The notes under the pieces: generated by a model
Told to the model about the DNA's origin: nothing
The model's input: the letters and a program-made list of their open reading frames with translations, nothing else
The model's database searches: none
Made by a program: the position numbers and the translations under genes
Part shown: positions 20,581 to 29,881 of the stretch, piece by piece
Position numbering within the stretch: position 1 is the stretch's first letter
How the letters are laid out: every line of letters begins with the position of its first letter
Assembly: GCF_000251145.1 (NCBI RefSeq)
Contig: NZ_AIDW01000016.1
Location: 62,001 to 126,000, forward strand
Direction of reading: 5' to 3'
Source: Sphingomonas sp. PAMC 26621
GTDB taxonomy: Bacteria; Pseudomonadota; Alphaproteobacteria; Sphingomonadales; Sphingomonadaceae
DNA length: 64,000 nucleotides

Positions 20581-21587
20581 CCGCCGGTGACGCTCATGTG
20601 CCGGGCGACCGCCGGAGCCGCCGCATCGATGTCGAAATCGTGCCGCGCGGGCTTGGTCCGCATCGCGCCGTCCAGCGCCGCGTCGAGCCCCGCGACGCCC
20701 TGCTCGCGCAGGACCGCCTTGAGATCGACCTTATCGTCGTGCCCGAGGCAGGTGTAGAGCACGCCCTCCGTCGTCAGCCGCACGCGGTTGCAGGTTTCGC
20801 AGAAATTCCCGGTCAACGGCGAGATCAGGCCGAGCTTCGTCTGCGTCCCCTCGACCCGCCAGTAGCGCGCCGGCCCACCGCTGCGATGCGAATCGCGCGC
20901 CAGCGGGAATTGAGCGGACAGACGGTCGAACACGACCGGAAGCGGAACGAACCGGTCCGCGCGATCCTCGTCGATCTGGCCGAGCGGCATCGTCTCGATC
21001 AACGTCAGGTCGAGCCCCTCCGCCACGCACCACGCGAGCATTGGAGCGACATGGTCCTCGTTCAGGCCCTTGAGGACGACCATGTTGATTTTGACCGCGA
21101 TTCCCGCATCGCGCGCCGCCAGAATACCCCCCGTCACGCGATCTACGTCGCCGTAACGGGTGATGTAGCGAAACGTCTCTGCGTCCAGACTGTCGAGGCT
21201 GACGTTGATTCGCCGTATCCCGGCATCGACCATTGCCTCGGCATGCTGCGCAAGCGCATTGCCGTTCGTCGTCATCGTCAGCTCGTCGAGCCCTCTCCCG
21301 ACATGTCGGCCAAGCCGCTTCACCAGCTCCCCGACATCGCGCCGGACCAGCGGCTCGCCGCCGCTGAGCCGGATCTTGGTGACCCCGCGGGCGATGAACC
21401 GTTCCGCGATAATCGCGATTTCTTCGAGACTTAACAACGCACTGCGGGGGAGGAACGTCATCTTCTCGGACATGCAGTAGCGACACCGCAGGTCACAACG
21501 ATCCGTCACGGATATCCGAAGATAACTGATCGTCCGTCCGTGGCTATCCTGCAACGGGCGGTTCGGGGAGGGGGCGACTGTGGTCAT
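20577..21587 (-). CDS. moaA: GTP 3',8-cyclase MoaA (molybdenum cofactor synthesis)
   Basis: Radical SAM enzyme for the first step of molybdopterin synthesis. 336 residues from the ATG at 21587 (MTTVAPSPN). The radical SAM cysteines are Cys31, Cys35 and Cys38 in CDLRCRYC; the second cluster is bound by CETCNRVRLTTEG and a later Cys in LYTCLGHDD. The C-terminal double glycine (VTGG) that is needed for catalysis is present. It is divergent from the EAL-domain gene (61 bases between starts). No other moa genes are in the window. Confidence 0.96.
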   Translation of the reverse strand: MTTVAPSPNRPLQDSHGRTISYLRISVTDRCDLRCRYCMSEKMTFLPRSALLSLEEIAIIAERFIARGVTKIRLSGGEPLVRRDVGELVKRLGRHVGRGLDELTMTTNGNALAQHAEAMVDAGIRRINVSLDSLDAETFRYITRYGDVDRVTGGILAARDAGIAVKINMVVLKGLNEDHVAPMLAWCVAEGLDLTLIETMPLGQIDEDRADRFVPLPVVFDRLSAQFPLARDSHRSGGPARYWRVEGTQTKLGLISPLTGNFCETCNRVRLTTEGVLYTCLGHDDKVDLKAVLREQGVAGLDAALDGAMRTKPARHDFDIDAAAPAVARHMSVTGG

Positions 21588-21648
21588 TGCTATGTGAGCT
21601 AAGCCTTCATTTGGCACGGAACAACCCCACCGCACACCCTAGGACATC

Positions 21649-23700
21649 TTGTTGTTATCTTCTAAACCCCGGACGGGCACATCTGCTCCCGCCGATCGAA
21701 GAAAGACGTCCGTCATCGCCCCGCAGACCGCTCCGTTGTTCGTATTGTCGTTCCGCCAGCGCGACGAACTCGCCTCTGTTGCCGCTGCCGCCGGGTGGCA
21801 GGTCGTCGCCGCGCGGCGTGCCGGCGGGGCCGAGCGTCGGTTCCTGTCGAGCGGTGCCGCGGTGGCCGTCATCGATGCGCGCGGCGCAACCGCGGACGGG
21901 ATCGCAGCGACCGCGGCACTGGGCAGCGCGGTCGAGGCCAATGGCGGTGCCTTGCTTGCGCTGGTATCGCGTGGCGAAAATGGGTCGATCACCGCGCTGT
22001 TTGATTCAGGCGCAACACATTTCCTCGCAAGTCCCTTCAGCGACGCCGAATTTCTGCAGGCATTGCGCTTCGCCTCACGCCATGCGGAACGGATGGCGCG
22101 CGAATGGCAAGCGGGTGCGGTTTTCGCCCCGCTCGGCTGGCGGTACGATCCGGTAACCCGCTCCTTGCTACTGACGCCCGGTCTGGCGGCGTTGCTCGAC
22201 TGCGTCGAAGCACCAGGCCTTCGGACGCTGCTGCTGCACCTCGATCGTGGCGACCGGCTTGCCGCGACCGCCGCGATCCGCCGCATGAGCGGGGCGCGGC
22301 CCGCGACGGCATTCGCGCATGATCTCGATGGGATCGGGCGAATCGTCCAGCATCTGCAACTGGATACCGACACCGGGCGAATCGATGCGGTGGTCGAACC
22401 GCTCGGCAGCAAGCCCGAACCCGCTGCCGAAGTGCGCGAGGCGCTTGCCGGCGCGCGCGACGCGGGTAGCGCACGGCGCTGGCTGACGCGGCATCTTGCC
22501 GGCGAGGCCGCCGGACCGCTCCACGTCCTGCTGATCGCGCTCAATCGCTTCGAGATGGTCAACACCGCCTACGGGCGCGCGGCCGGCGACGCGCTGCTGC
22601 GGTCGGCGCAGACGCGGGTCAAGGATGCGGTGCAGGAAATTCTCGGGCGCGATGCGCTGGTTGCCCGCATGGGGGGCTCGACCTTCCTGGTGGCGATGTG
22701 CGCGCCGCGATTGCGGATCGATCTTGTCGCCGAACGGATCGCGTCCGCGCTCGCCCGGCCCTTTGTCAGCGGTGATTCGATTGCGGTGCTCGGGTGCAGG
22801 ATCGGGCTGGCAGAGGCGTTCCCCGAGGACGATGCCGCGCGGTTGCTGCGACGCGCGAGTGAAGCGCTGGCGGAAGCGCGCGAATCGGACAGCGCGACGT
22901 TGCGCGTGGCGGATGCCGACGGCGGTAGCGCGACGATCGACCGGCTTGCAGTCGAACTGCACCATGCAATCGAACGCGGCGACATCGGCATCCTGCTCCA
23001 GCCGCAGGTCGCGATTGCAACGGGGGAGATTATCGGCGTCGAGGCGCTCGCGCGGTGGCAACACCCGGCGTTGGGCACGATCGGCGCTGAAACGCTGTTC
23101 GCCGCGGCGCAACGGGCGGATCTCGAAATCGGCCTTTCCGATCATATCCAGAGCGTTGCACTGAAGCAGGCGGCGGGTTGGCCAGCGGCTTTGTCCAACC
23201 TGCGGCTTTCGCTCAACCTGACCGCGGCCGACATCGCGCGGCCGGGTTTCGCCGATCTGTTCCTCGACCGGGTCGATGCAAGCGGGTTCCCGCGAACGCG
23301 GCTGACGCTCGAAATCACGGAAAGCGGTTTGATCGAGGATCTCGGCGTTGCGGCCGGACTGTTGTCGCTGTTGCGCGGGGCGGGATGCCGGACCGCGATC
23401 GACGATTTCGGCACGGGCTATTCGAGCCTTGCCTATCTCAAGGCCCTGCCGCTCGATTATCTCAAGATCGACAAGAAGCTCGCGCAGGACATTACCGGAT
23501 CGCCGCGCGACCGGATCGTCGTGCGCGGGGTCATCGACATGGCGCGCTCGCTTGGCCTGACCGTGATCGCCGAGGGGGTCGAGACTCCCGAGCAACTCGA
23601 GGGTCTCGCGGCGGAAGGGTGTCAGATTTATCAAGGCTTCCTGTGCGCCGAGCCGCTTTCCGTCACGGCATTGACCGCGTTGCTCGCGAAGGTTTGCTAG
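21649..23700 (+). CDS. EAL-domain c-di-GMP phosphodiesterase with degenerate GGDEF
   Basis: 683 residues from a TTG at 21649 with AGGAC upstream; the start is uncertain. Residues about 28-150 look like a receiver domain (VAVIDARGATADG, FLASPFSDAEFLQALRF) whose usual KP is replaced by SP. A PAS-like stretch follows (WRYDPVTRSLLLTPGLAALL). The GGDEF domain has GGSTF in place of GGDEF, so cyclase activity should be lost. The EAL domain is intact: GVEALARWQHP, LSLNLTAADI, LEITESG, AIDDFGTGYSSLAYLK, LKIDKK, IAEGVETPEQ. It should hydrolyse c-di-GMP. Two PilZ proteins (29882 and 36769) are possible effectors elsewhere in the window. No signal peptide or membrane segment, so cytoplasmic. Confidence 0.92.
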   Translation: MLLSSKPRTGTSAPADRRKTSVIAPQTAPLFVLSFRQRDELASVAAAAGWQVVAARRAGGAERRFLSSGAAVAVIDARGATADGIAATAALGSAVEANGGALLALVSRGENGSITALFDSGATHFLASPFSDAEFLQALRFASRHAERMAREWQAGAVFAPLGWRYDPVTRSLLLTPGLAALLDCVEAPGLRTLLLHLDRGDRLAATAAIRRMSGARPATAFAHDLDGIGRIVQHLQLDTDTGRIDAVVEPLGSKPEPAAEVREALAGARDAGSARRWLTRHLAGEAAGPLHVLLIALNRFEMVNTAYGRAAGDALLRSAQTRVKDAVQEILGRDALVARMGGSTFLVAMCAPRLRIDLVAERIASALARPFVSGDSIAVLGCRIGLAEAFPEDDAARLLRRASEALAEARESDSATLRVADADGGSATIDRLAVELHHAIERGDIGILLQPQVAIATGEIIGVEALARWQHPALGTIGAETLFAAAQRADLEIGLSDHIQSVALKQAAGWPAALSNLRLSLNLTAADIARPGFADLFLDRVDASGFPRTRLTLEITESGLIEDLGVAAGLLSLLRGAGCRTAIDDFGTGYSSLAYLKALPLDYLKIDKKLAQDITGSPRDRIVVRGVIDMARSLGLTVIAEGVETPEQLEGLAAEGCQIYQGFLCAEPLSVTALTALLAKVC

Positions 23701-23717
23701 CGGGCGGACCGCTCGTC

Positions 23718-23820
23718 CGTCACCCCGGGTTTTTCCCGGGGTCGTCGAAGCGGGAGGCGAACCAGGGGCATCCCTTCCGCCGTCACCCCGAGCTCGTTTC
23801 AGGGGCCACCGTGCGGCGAG
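23718..23820. repeat. Two GTCACCCCG palindromic repeat arms in the same orientation
   Basis: After the EAL gene, one hairpin arm lies at 23722-23742 (ACCCCGGG, loop TTTTT, CCCGGGGT). A second, weaker arm starts at 23781 (CGTCACCCCGAGCTCG then TTTCAGGGGCC). Unlike the elements at 8936, 18183 and 27339, the two arms read in the same direction, which suggests a rearranged or decayed copy. The loop of five T may be a misread of CTTGT or similar. The element ends about 47 bases before the mfd stop. Confidence 0.65.
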
Positions 23821-23866
23821 TCGGGTTCGTGCCCAGGGGCGCGGTGAATGCGAAAACGATCCCGCG

Positions 23867-26800
23867 TTACCCGGCCGCCCGCGCAAGCCCCTTCGACAAC
23901 TGCAATGCGCCATGCAGCCGCGCCTTGGGATCGCCCCAGCTGCGCGTCACCACCAGCTTCGAATCGGGGCGCAACCGCGCGACCCCGTCGAGCTTGGCGA
24001 CCCACGCGAGCAGCCCCGCGACATTCGGCGGGGCATCGTTGAAGAACGAGACCAGCGCGCCCTTCGGTCCGACGTCGATTTTCGAGACGCACGCCTTCTT
24101 GGCGTTGAGCTTGATTTCGATGAGGCGGACAAGGTTCTCGGTTGGTCCGGGCAGCGCGCCGAAACGATCGATCAGTTCGGCAGCGAAACCTTCCAGCGCA
24201 TTCTGGTCCTCGACATCGTTGAGGCGACGATACAGCCCCATCCGCAGGTCGAGGTCGGGGACATAGGTCTCGGGGATGAGGATCGGCGCGTCGACCGTGA
24301 TCTGCGGCGAGAAGTCCTTCGGGCGCAGCCGCTGGCCGCCAGCCTTGGCATCCATGATCGCCTCTTCCAGCATCGACTGGTAGAGTTCGTAGCCAACCTC
24401 CTTAATATGCCCCGATTGTTCGTCACCGAGCAGATTGCCCGCGCCGCGCTGGTCGAGGTCATGGCTGGCAAGCTGGAACCCGCCGCCGAGGCTATCGAGG
24501 TCGGACAGGATCTTGAGCCGCTTCTCGGCGGTCTCGGTCAGGATCCGGTCGGCGGGCGTGGTGAGATAGGCATAGGCCCGCGTCTTCGCGCGGCCGACCC
24601 GACCACGAAGCTGGTAGAGTTGCGCCAGCCCGAAGCGATCGGCGCGATGGATGATCATCGTGTTCGCGCTCGGAATATCGAGCCCGCTTTCGACGATCGT
24701 GGTCGAGACGAGCACCTCGAACTTCTTGTCGTAGAAGGCAGACATGCGCTCCTCGACCTCGGTCGGCGACATCTGCCCGTGTGCCACGACGAAGCGCACT
24801 TCGGGGACGGATTCGCGAAGGAATTCCTCGATATCCGGGAGATCCTTGATCCGCGGTGTGACGAAGAAGCTCTGCCCGCCGCGATAATGTTCGCGCAGCA
24901 GCGCCTCCCGCAGCACGATCGGATCCCACGGCATGACATAGGTGCGGACCGCTAGGCGATCGACCGGCGGGGTCTGGATCACCGACAGTTCGCGCAGACC
25001 CGACATCGCCATCTGGAGCGTGCGCGGGATCGGCGTGGCGGTGAGCGTCAGGACATGGACGTTGGCCTTGAGCGACTTCAACCGTTCCTTGTGCGTGACG
25101 CCGAACCGTTGTTCCTCATCGACGATGACGAGACCCAAGCGCTTGAAATCGATACCCTTTGCCAGGATCGCATGGGTACCGACAACGACGTCGATCGTCC
25201 CGTCCGCGAGGCCTTCCTTGGTCGTCTTGGCCTCACCCGCGGGCACCAGCCGCGACAGCCGCCCGACGTTGAGTGGGAAGCCTTCGAGCCGTGCCTTGAA
25301 ATTGTTGAAATGCTGCCGCGCAAGCAATGTCGTCGGGCAGACCACTGCGACCTGCAGCCCCGCCATCGCGGCGGCAAATGCGGCACGCAGCGCGACCTCG
25401 GTCTTGCCAAAGCCGACGTCACCGACGACGAGCCGGTCCATCGGCGTGCCCTTTTCGAGATCGCCCATGACGTCCTCGATCGCGCGATCCTGATCCTCGG
25501 TCTCTTCGTAGGGGAAGCGGTCGACGAAGGCGGCATAGCCGCTGTCGCGCTCGATCGTATCCGCCGGGCGCAGCGCGCGTTCAGCGGCGGTCGCGATGAG
25601 TTCGCCCGCAATTTCGCGGATGCGCTCCTTCATCCGGCTCTTGCGGCGCTGCCATGCCTCGCCACCGAGTTTGTCGAGGCTCGCGCCGTCGGCGTCGGAA
25701 CCGTAGCGGGTCAGAACCTCGAGGTTCTCGACCGGCACGAACAGTTTGTCGCCGCCCGAGTAGGTCAGCGCGACGCAGTCATGCGGGGCCTGGCCGACCG
25801 GGATCGAGGTCAGGCCTTCATAGCGGCCGATGCCGTGGTCCGCGTGGACGACGAGATCGCCCGGCGTCAGCATCGCCAGTTCGGCAAGGAACGCGTCGGC
25901 GGACTTCTTGCGCTTGTTCCGACGCACGAGCCGGTCGCCGAGCATGTCCTGCTCGGTCAGCAACGCGACTTCGGGCCCCGAGAAGCCGTGGTCGAGCGGC
26001 AGGACCAGCAACGCCACGGACTTGGCACCGACGCCGAGCGCTTGCTGCCAGCTATCGACCTTGACCGTATTGGTCAGTTCGTGGTCTGCGAGCAGGCCGG
26101 CGAGGCGGTCGCGCGAACCCGTGGAGTAGCTGGCGAGGATCGCTTTCTTGCCGTCTTTCCGTAACTTGCCGAGATGTTCGACGACCGCTTCGTAGATATT
26201 GACGCCGCTCGCACGCTCCGCGCCGAAGTCGCGCGGGCCGTCGACGCCGAAATCGAGCACGCTTGCGCTCTCGGGTTCATGGAACGCGGTGATGCGATGC
26301 GCCGGGGCGGCATCGAGCTGTTGCGCGAAGTCCTTGGCGGTGAGGTACAGGGCGTCTGGCGGAAGCGGCCGATAGCTGCCCGGATCGCTCGACTGCGCCT
26401 TGACGCGATTGCCGTGATAATCGGTGATCGCTTCGAACCGCGCCTCGGCCGCCGCGACCGCGCCCGCATCGCGGACCATGACCGCGTCATCGCCGAGATG
26501 GTCGAACAGCGTCGCCATCTTCTCCTCGAACAACGGGAGCCAATGCTCCATCCCCGCGAGCCGACGCCCGTCGCTGATCGCCTGGTACAGCGGGTCGCCC
26601 GTCGCGGTCGCGCCGAAGCGCTCGCGGTAGCGCGCGCGGAACCGCTTGATGCTGTCCTCGTCGAGCAGCGTCTCCGAGGCGGGGAGCAGGACGAAGCCGT
26701 CGATCCGCCCGGTCGTGCGCTGGTCCGCGGGGTCGAAGGTGCGGACGCTTTCGATCTCGTCGCCGAAGAAATCGAGCCGGAGTGCCTGCGATTCCCCCGA

Positions 26801-27319
26801 CGGATACAGGTCGACCAGCCCGCCGCGTACGGCAAATTCGCCAGCGTCCGCAACGGTTTCCACCCGGACATAGCCATTGGCTTGCAACAGCGTGGCCAGC
26901 CGGTCGCGCCCGATCCGCTCCTTCGGCGCGAGCCGCGCGACGAGCTGGCGGATGCGGAACGGGGTCAGCGTGCGCTGCGCGACCGCGTTGACGGTCGTCA
27001 CCAGCAATTGCGGGCCGCTCGGTTTCTGTTGGAGCCGGTGGAGCGTCGCCATGCGTTCCGCCATGACACGCAACGTCGGGGACGCGCGGTCGTAGGGCAG
27101 GCAGTCCCATGCCGGGAAGGTCAGCACCTCCAGTTCAGGCGCGAACGTCTGCGCGGTCGAGGCGATCGCCCGCATCGCGGCCTCGTCCGGCGCGACGAAC
27201 ACCGCGCGCGCCGTCGCGGCTCGCGACAGGTCGGCGAGCAGCCAAGGTTCGAACCCGGTCGGCACGCCGGCAAGCGTCAGCGGGGTCTTGGCAGTGAGGA
27301 TCGTCTGAAGGTTGGGCAT
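23867..27319 (-). CDS. mfd: Transcription-repair coupling factor Mfd
   Basis: Removes stalled RNA polymerase and recruits UvrA. 1150 residues from the ATG at 27319 (MPNLQTILTAKTPLTL); a GTG at 27343 is rejected because it lies inside the palindromic repeat. N-terminal UvrB-like domains (FPAWDCLPYDRASPTLRVMA), the RNA polymerase-interacting domain (PGDLVVHADHGIGRYEGL), helicase motifs (GDVGFGKTEVALRAAFAAA; VDEEQRFGVTHKE; TATPIPRTLQMAMSGLRELS; QLRGRVGR) and the C-terminal D7 domain are all visible in order. It is complete. sdhE lies upstream in the same direction, with a repeat between. Confidence 0.97.
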   Translation of the reverse strand: MPNLQTILTAKTPLTLAGVPTGFEPWLLADLSRAATARAVFVAPDEAAMRAIASTAQTFAPELEVLTFPAWDCLPYDRASPTLRVMAERMATLHRLQQKPSGPQLLVTTVNAVAQRTLTPFRIRQLVARLAPKERIGRDRLATLLQANGYVRVETVADAGEFAVRGGLVDLYPSGESQALRLDFFGDEIESVRTFDPADQRTTGRIDGFVLLPASETLLDEDSIKRFRARYRERFGATATGDPLYQAISDGRRLAGMEHWLPLFEEKMATLFDHLGDDAVMVRDAGAVAAAEARFEAITDYHGNRVKAQSSDPGSYRPLPPDALYLTAKDFAQQLDAAPAHRITAFHEPESASVLDFGVDGPRDFGAERASGVNIYEAVVEHLGKLRKDGKKAILASYSTGSRDRLAGLLADHELTNTVKVDSWQQALGVGAKSVALLVLPLDHGFSGPEVALLTEQDMLGDRLVRRNKRKKSADAFLAELAMLTPGDLVVHADHGIGRYEGLTSIPVGQAPHDCVALTYSGGDKLFVPVENLEVLTRYGSDADGASLDKLGGEAWQRRKSRMKERIREIAGELIATAAERALRPADTIERDSGYAAFVDRFPYEETEDQDRAIEDVMGDLEKGTPMDRLVVGDVGFGKTEVALRAAFAAAMAGLQVAVVCPTTLLARQHFNNFKARLEGFPLNVGRLSRLVPAGEAKTTKEGLADGTIDVVVGTHAILAKGIDFKRLGLVIVDEEQRFGVTHKERLKSLKANVHVLTLTATPIPRTLQMAMSGLRELSVIQTPPVDRLAVRTYVMPWDPIVLREALLREHYRGGQSFFVTPRIKDLPDIEEFLRESVPEVRFVVAHGQMSPTEVEERMSAFYDKKFEVLVSTTIVESGLDIPSANTMIIHRADRFGLAQLYQLRGRVGRAKTRAYAYLTTPADRILTETAEKRLKILSDLDSLGGGFQLASHDLDQRGAGNLLGDEQSGHIKEVGYELYQSMLEEAIMDAKAGGQRLRPKDFSPQITVDAPILIPETYVPDLDLRMGLYRRLNDVEDQNALEGFAAELIDRFGALPGPTENLVRLIEIKLNAKKACVSKIDVGPKGALVSFFNDAPPNVAGLLAWVAKLDGVARLRPDSKLVVTRSWGDPKARLHGALQLSKGLARAAG

Positions 27320-27338
27320 AGGTCTAGTCTTGGTATCC

Positions 27339-27427
27339 GTCACCCCGAACGCGTTTCGGGGTCCACCGGGCAGCGGAGAATGCCGTCCGAGTGGAGGAGT
27401 GGACCCTGAAACACGTTCAGGGTGACG
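27339..27427. repeat. Palindromic repeat with compensatory arm changes
   Basis: Left arm 27339-27367 and right arm 27399-27427 are inverted copies matching at 26 of 29 positions around a 31-base spacer. Each arm is a hairpin: ACCCCGAA-CGCG-TTTCGGGGT on the left and ACCCTGAA-ACACG-TTCAGGGT on the right. Two of the three differences between the arms are a linked pair that keeps the hairpin intact. It lies between sdhE and mfd, which run in the same direction. Confidence 0.85.
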
Positions 27428-27431
27428 CGAT

Positions 27432-27698
27432 TTACTTCGCGATCGGCACGTAATTGAGCTGCTTCAGCGCCTCGACGATCGACCCGGCGTAGCGTTCCGG
27501 CGCAGGTTCCATCCCGATCGCCCACGCCATGATGTCGACGTCCTGTTCCTCGATCAATTCCTCGAACAAGGCGATTTCCGCATCGTCCCAGCGTTGGTGC
27601 GCGGAATCGAAGAACCCGCCGATCAACAGATCGGCTTCCTTCGTGCCACGATGATGGCTGCGAAAATGCAGGCGCTTGAGGCGGATATCTCGGTCCAT
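27432..27698 (-). CDS. sdhE: FAD assembly factor SdhE
   Basis: Promotes covalent attachment of FAD to succinate dehydrogenase. 88 residues, the expected size. The RGxxE motif essential for activity is seen in HHRGTKEADLLIGGF, and the aromatic and acidic helices WDDAEIALFEELIEEQDVDI follow as in the family. It is divergent from recG with 85 bases between starts. Neighbouring recG and mfd on this side is a common alphaproteobacterial arrangement. Confidence 0.94.
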   Translation of the reverse strand: MDRDIRLKRLHFRSHHRGTKEADLLIGGFFDSAHQRWDDAEIALFEELIEEQDVDIMAWAIGMEPAPERYAGSIVEALKQLNYVPIAK

Positions 27699-27783
27699 GC
27701 GGATCCCAACGACAATTGCCCGACACCCGTCCGCGGGTGCTGGCGGCGGGGATCGGGGAGGGGTAAGAGCGCTTCAGATAGAC

Positions 27784-29841
27784 ATGCGACCCGACATCCT
27801 CAATCCATTGTTCGCCGAAGTTACGGCATTGAAGGGCATCGGCCCCGCGCTGGCCAAGCCGCTTGACCGTCTGGGGTTGGCGCGCGTGGTCGACGTGGCG
27901 TTCCATCTGCCGACCGGCTGGGTCGATCGCTTCCCGCGCGATGAGCTCGACATGGCGGATTCAGGGCGGATCATCGTCATCACGCTGACCGCGGTCTCCT
28001 ACCGGTCGAGCAACGGGCGCGGGCCGACGCGCGTACAGGCGACCGACGCCAAGGGGAATTACGTCAGCCTCGTCTATTTCGGCGGGCATCCGGGCTGGGC
28101 GAAGAAACTCGCGCCGCTCGGCGAGCCGCGGCGTGTGTCGGGCAAGCTCGAGCATTACGGCCAGGATCTGCAGATGGTCCACCCGGACTATGTCCTGCCG
28201 CTCGACGAGGCCGGTGAGATGGCCGAGCGCGAGGCGATCTACCCGCTGTCCGAAGGGATTTCCTCGCGGCGGATGAGCCAGCTCGCCGCGCAGTCGGTCG
28301 AGCGCGCGCCCGATCTCCCCGAATGGATCGAGCCCGGGCTGCTCGCGAAGAACGAATGGCCCGCGTGGCGGGAGGCGCTCGCGCGGATCCATGCCGACCC
28401 CGCCGACGCCAAGGCGCGCGAGCGGCTCGCCTATGATGAGCTGTTCGCCAACCAGCTCGCGCTGATGCTGGTCCGGCAATCGTCGCGCGCGCGCAAGGGA
28501 CGCGCGCTCGCGGGCGATGGGCGGCTGCGCGATGCGTTGAAGTTGCCTTACGTTTTGACCGGGGCGCAGGCGCGGACGATCCGCGAGATCGAGGGCGATC
28601 TGGCGCAGGCACAACCGATGTTGCGGCTGCTCCAGGGCGACGTCGGATCGGGCAAGACCCTGGTCGCGGCACTCGCGATGCTCGTCGCGGTCGAGGGTGG
28701 CGCACAGGCCGCGTTGCTCGCGCCGACCGAAATTCTCGCGCGACAGCATTACGAATCGCTGCGGCGGCTGCTCGGTGGCCTGCCGATCGAGATCGCGGTG
28801 CTGACCGGGCGTGACAAGGGCCGCGTGCGCGAGGGCGTGCTGATGGGGCTTGCCGCGGGGCAGATCCATATCCTGATCGGCACGCATGCGATCTTCCAGG
28901 AGACCGTAGCGTACAAGGACCTCGGGCTGGTCGTGGTCGACGAGCAGCACCGCTTCGGAGTCGCGCAGCGGATGTTGCTGCAGGCCAAGGGCCGCAGCCC
29001 GCATCTGCTCGCGATGACCGCGACGCCGATCCCGCGGACACTGACGCTCGCCAATTACGGCGAGATGGACGTCAGCCAGCTCGACGAGATGCCCCCGGGC
29101 CGGCAACCGATCGAAACGCGCGTGATCTCCGAGGACCGGCTCCCCGAAGTGGTCGAGGCGCTCGCGCGGCATCTAGCGGATGGTGGGCAGGCCTATTGGG
29201 TGTGCCCGCTGGTCGAGGAAAGCGAGAAGAGCGACATGGCGGCGGCGGAAGCGCGCGCCGAGACGCTGCGTGCGCGGTTAGGGGATGCGGTCGGGCTGGT
29301 CCACGGCCGGATGAAGCCCGCCGACAAGGACGCGACGATGCAGGCCTTTTCGGAGGCACGGCACGGCGTGCTGGTCGCCACTACGGTGATCGAGGTCGGG
29401 GTCGACGTGCCCAATGCTACTTTGATCGTGATCGAACATGCCGATCGCTTCGGCCTCGCGCAGCTCCACCAGTTGCGCGGGCGAGTCGGGCGCGGGGGCG
29501 GCAAGTCCAACTGCCTGCTGATCCGCGGCGGATCCTTGAGCGAGACATCCCGCGCGCGGCTTGCGCTGATGCGCGAGACGACCGACGGGTTCCGCATCGC
29601 GGAGGAGGACCTGCGGCTGCGCGGCGCGGGCGAACTGCTCGGGACGCGTCAGTCCGGGGAGGCGGGGTTCCGGCTGGCGACGCCCGAAATGCTCGGGGCC
29701 TTGCTCCCCGTGGCGACGGACGACGCGCGGTTGCTGATCGATCGCGATGGTGGCTTGGACGGCGCGCGGGGACAGGCGGCGCGGACGGCGCTGTATTTGT
29801 TCGAACGGGATGCCGGGGTGGCGTTGCTGCGGTCTGGGTAA
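27784..29841 (+). CDS. recG: ATP-dependent DNA helicase RecG
   Basis: Regresses stalled replication forks and processes recombination intermediates. 685 residues from the ATG at 27784 (MRPDILNPLFAEVTALKGIG). An N-terminal wedge/OB region is followed by the helicase core: GDVGSGKTLVAALAMLVA (Walker A), VVDEQHRFGVAQR (DEQH box), MTATPIPRTLTLANYGEMD and QLRGRVGRGGGKSNCLLI. The C-terminal part is complete. A short hairpin follows the stop, and the PilZ gene converges on it. Confidence 0.97.
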   Translation: MRPDILNPLFAEVTALKGIGPALAKPLDRLGLARVVDVAFHLPTGWVDRFPRDELDMADSGRIIVITLTAVSYRSSNGRGPTRVQATDAKGNYVSLVYFGGHPGWAKKLAPLGEPRRVSGKLEHYGQDLQMVHPDYVLPLDEAGEMAEREAIYPLSEGISSRRMSQLAAQSVERAPDLPEWIEPGLLAKNEWPAWREALARIHADPADAKARERLAYDELFANQLALMLVRQSSRARKGRALAGDGRLRDALKLPYVLTGAQARTIREIEGDLAQAQPMLRLLQGDVGSGKTLVAALAMLVAVEGGAQAALLAPTEILARQHYESLRRLLGGLPIEIAVLTGRDKGRVREGVLMGLAAGQIHILIGTHAIFQETVAYKDLGLVVVDEQHRFGVAQRMLLQAKGRSPHLLAMTATPIPRTLTLANYGEMDVSQLDEMPPGRQPIETRVISEDRLPEVVEALARHLADGGQAYWVCPLVEESEKSDMAAAEARAETLRARLGDAVGLVHGRMKPADKDATMQAFSEARHGVLVATTVIEVGVDVPNATLIVIEHADRFGLAQLHQLRGRVGRGGGKSNCLLIRGGSLSETSRARLALMRETTDGFRIAEEDLRLRGAGELLGTRQSGEAGFRLATPEMLGALLPVATDDARLLIDRDGGLDGARGQAARTALYLFERDAGVALLRSG

Positions 29842-29854
29842 GTTTGGCGGTGTT

Positions 29855-29876
29855 CGCTCGGTTCGAGCGCTTTCTC
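29855..29876 (+). terminator. Possible recG terminator hairpin
   Basis: CGCTCG at 29855-29860, loop GTT, CGAGCG at 29864-29869, then CTTTCTC. It lies 14 bases after the recG stop and before the stop of the converging PilZ gene. The stem is short (6 base pairs) and the T tract weak, so this is only a candidate. Confidence 0.45.
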
Positions 29877-29881
29877 CCGCC

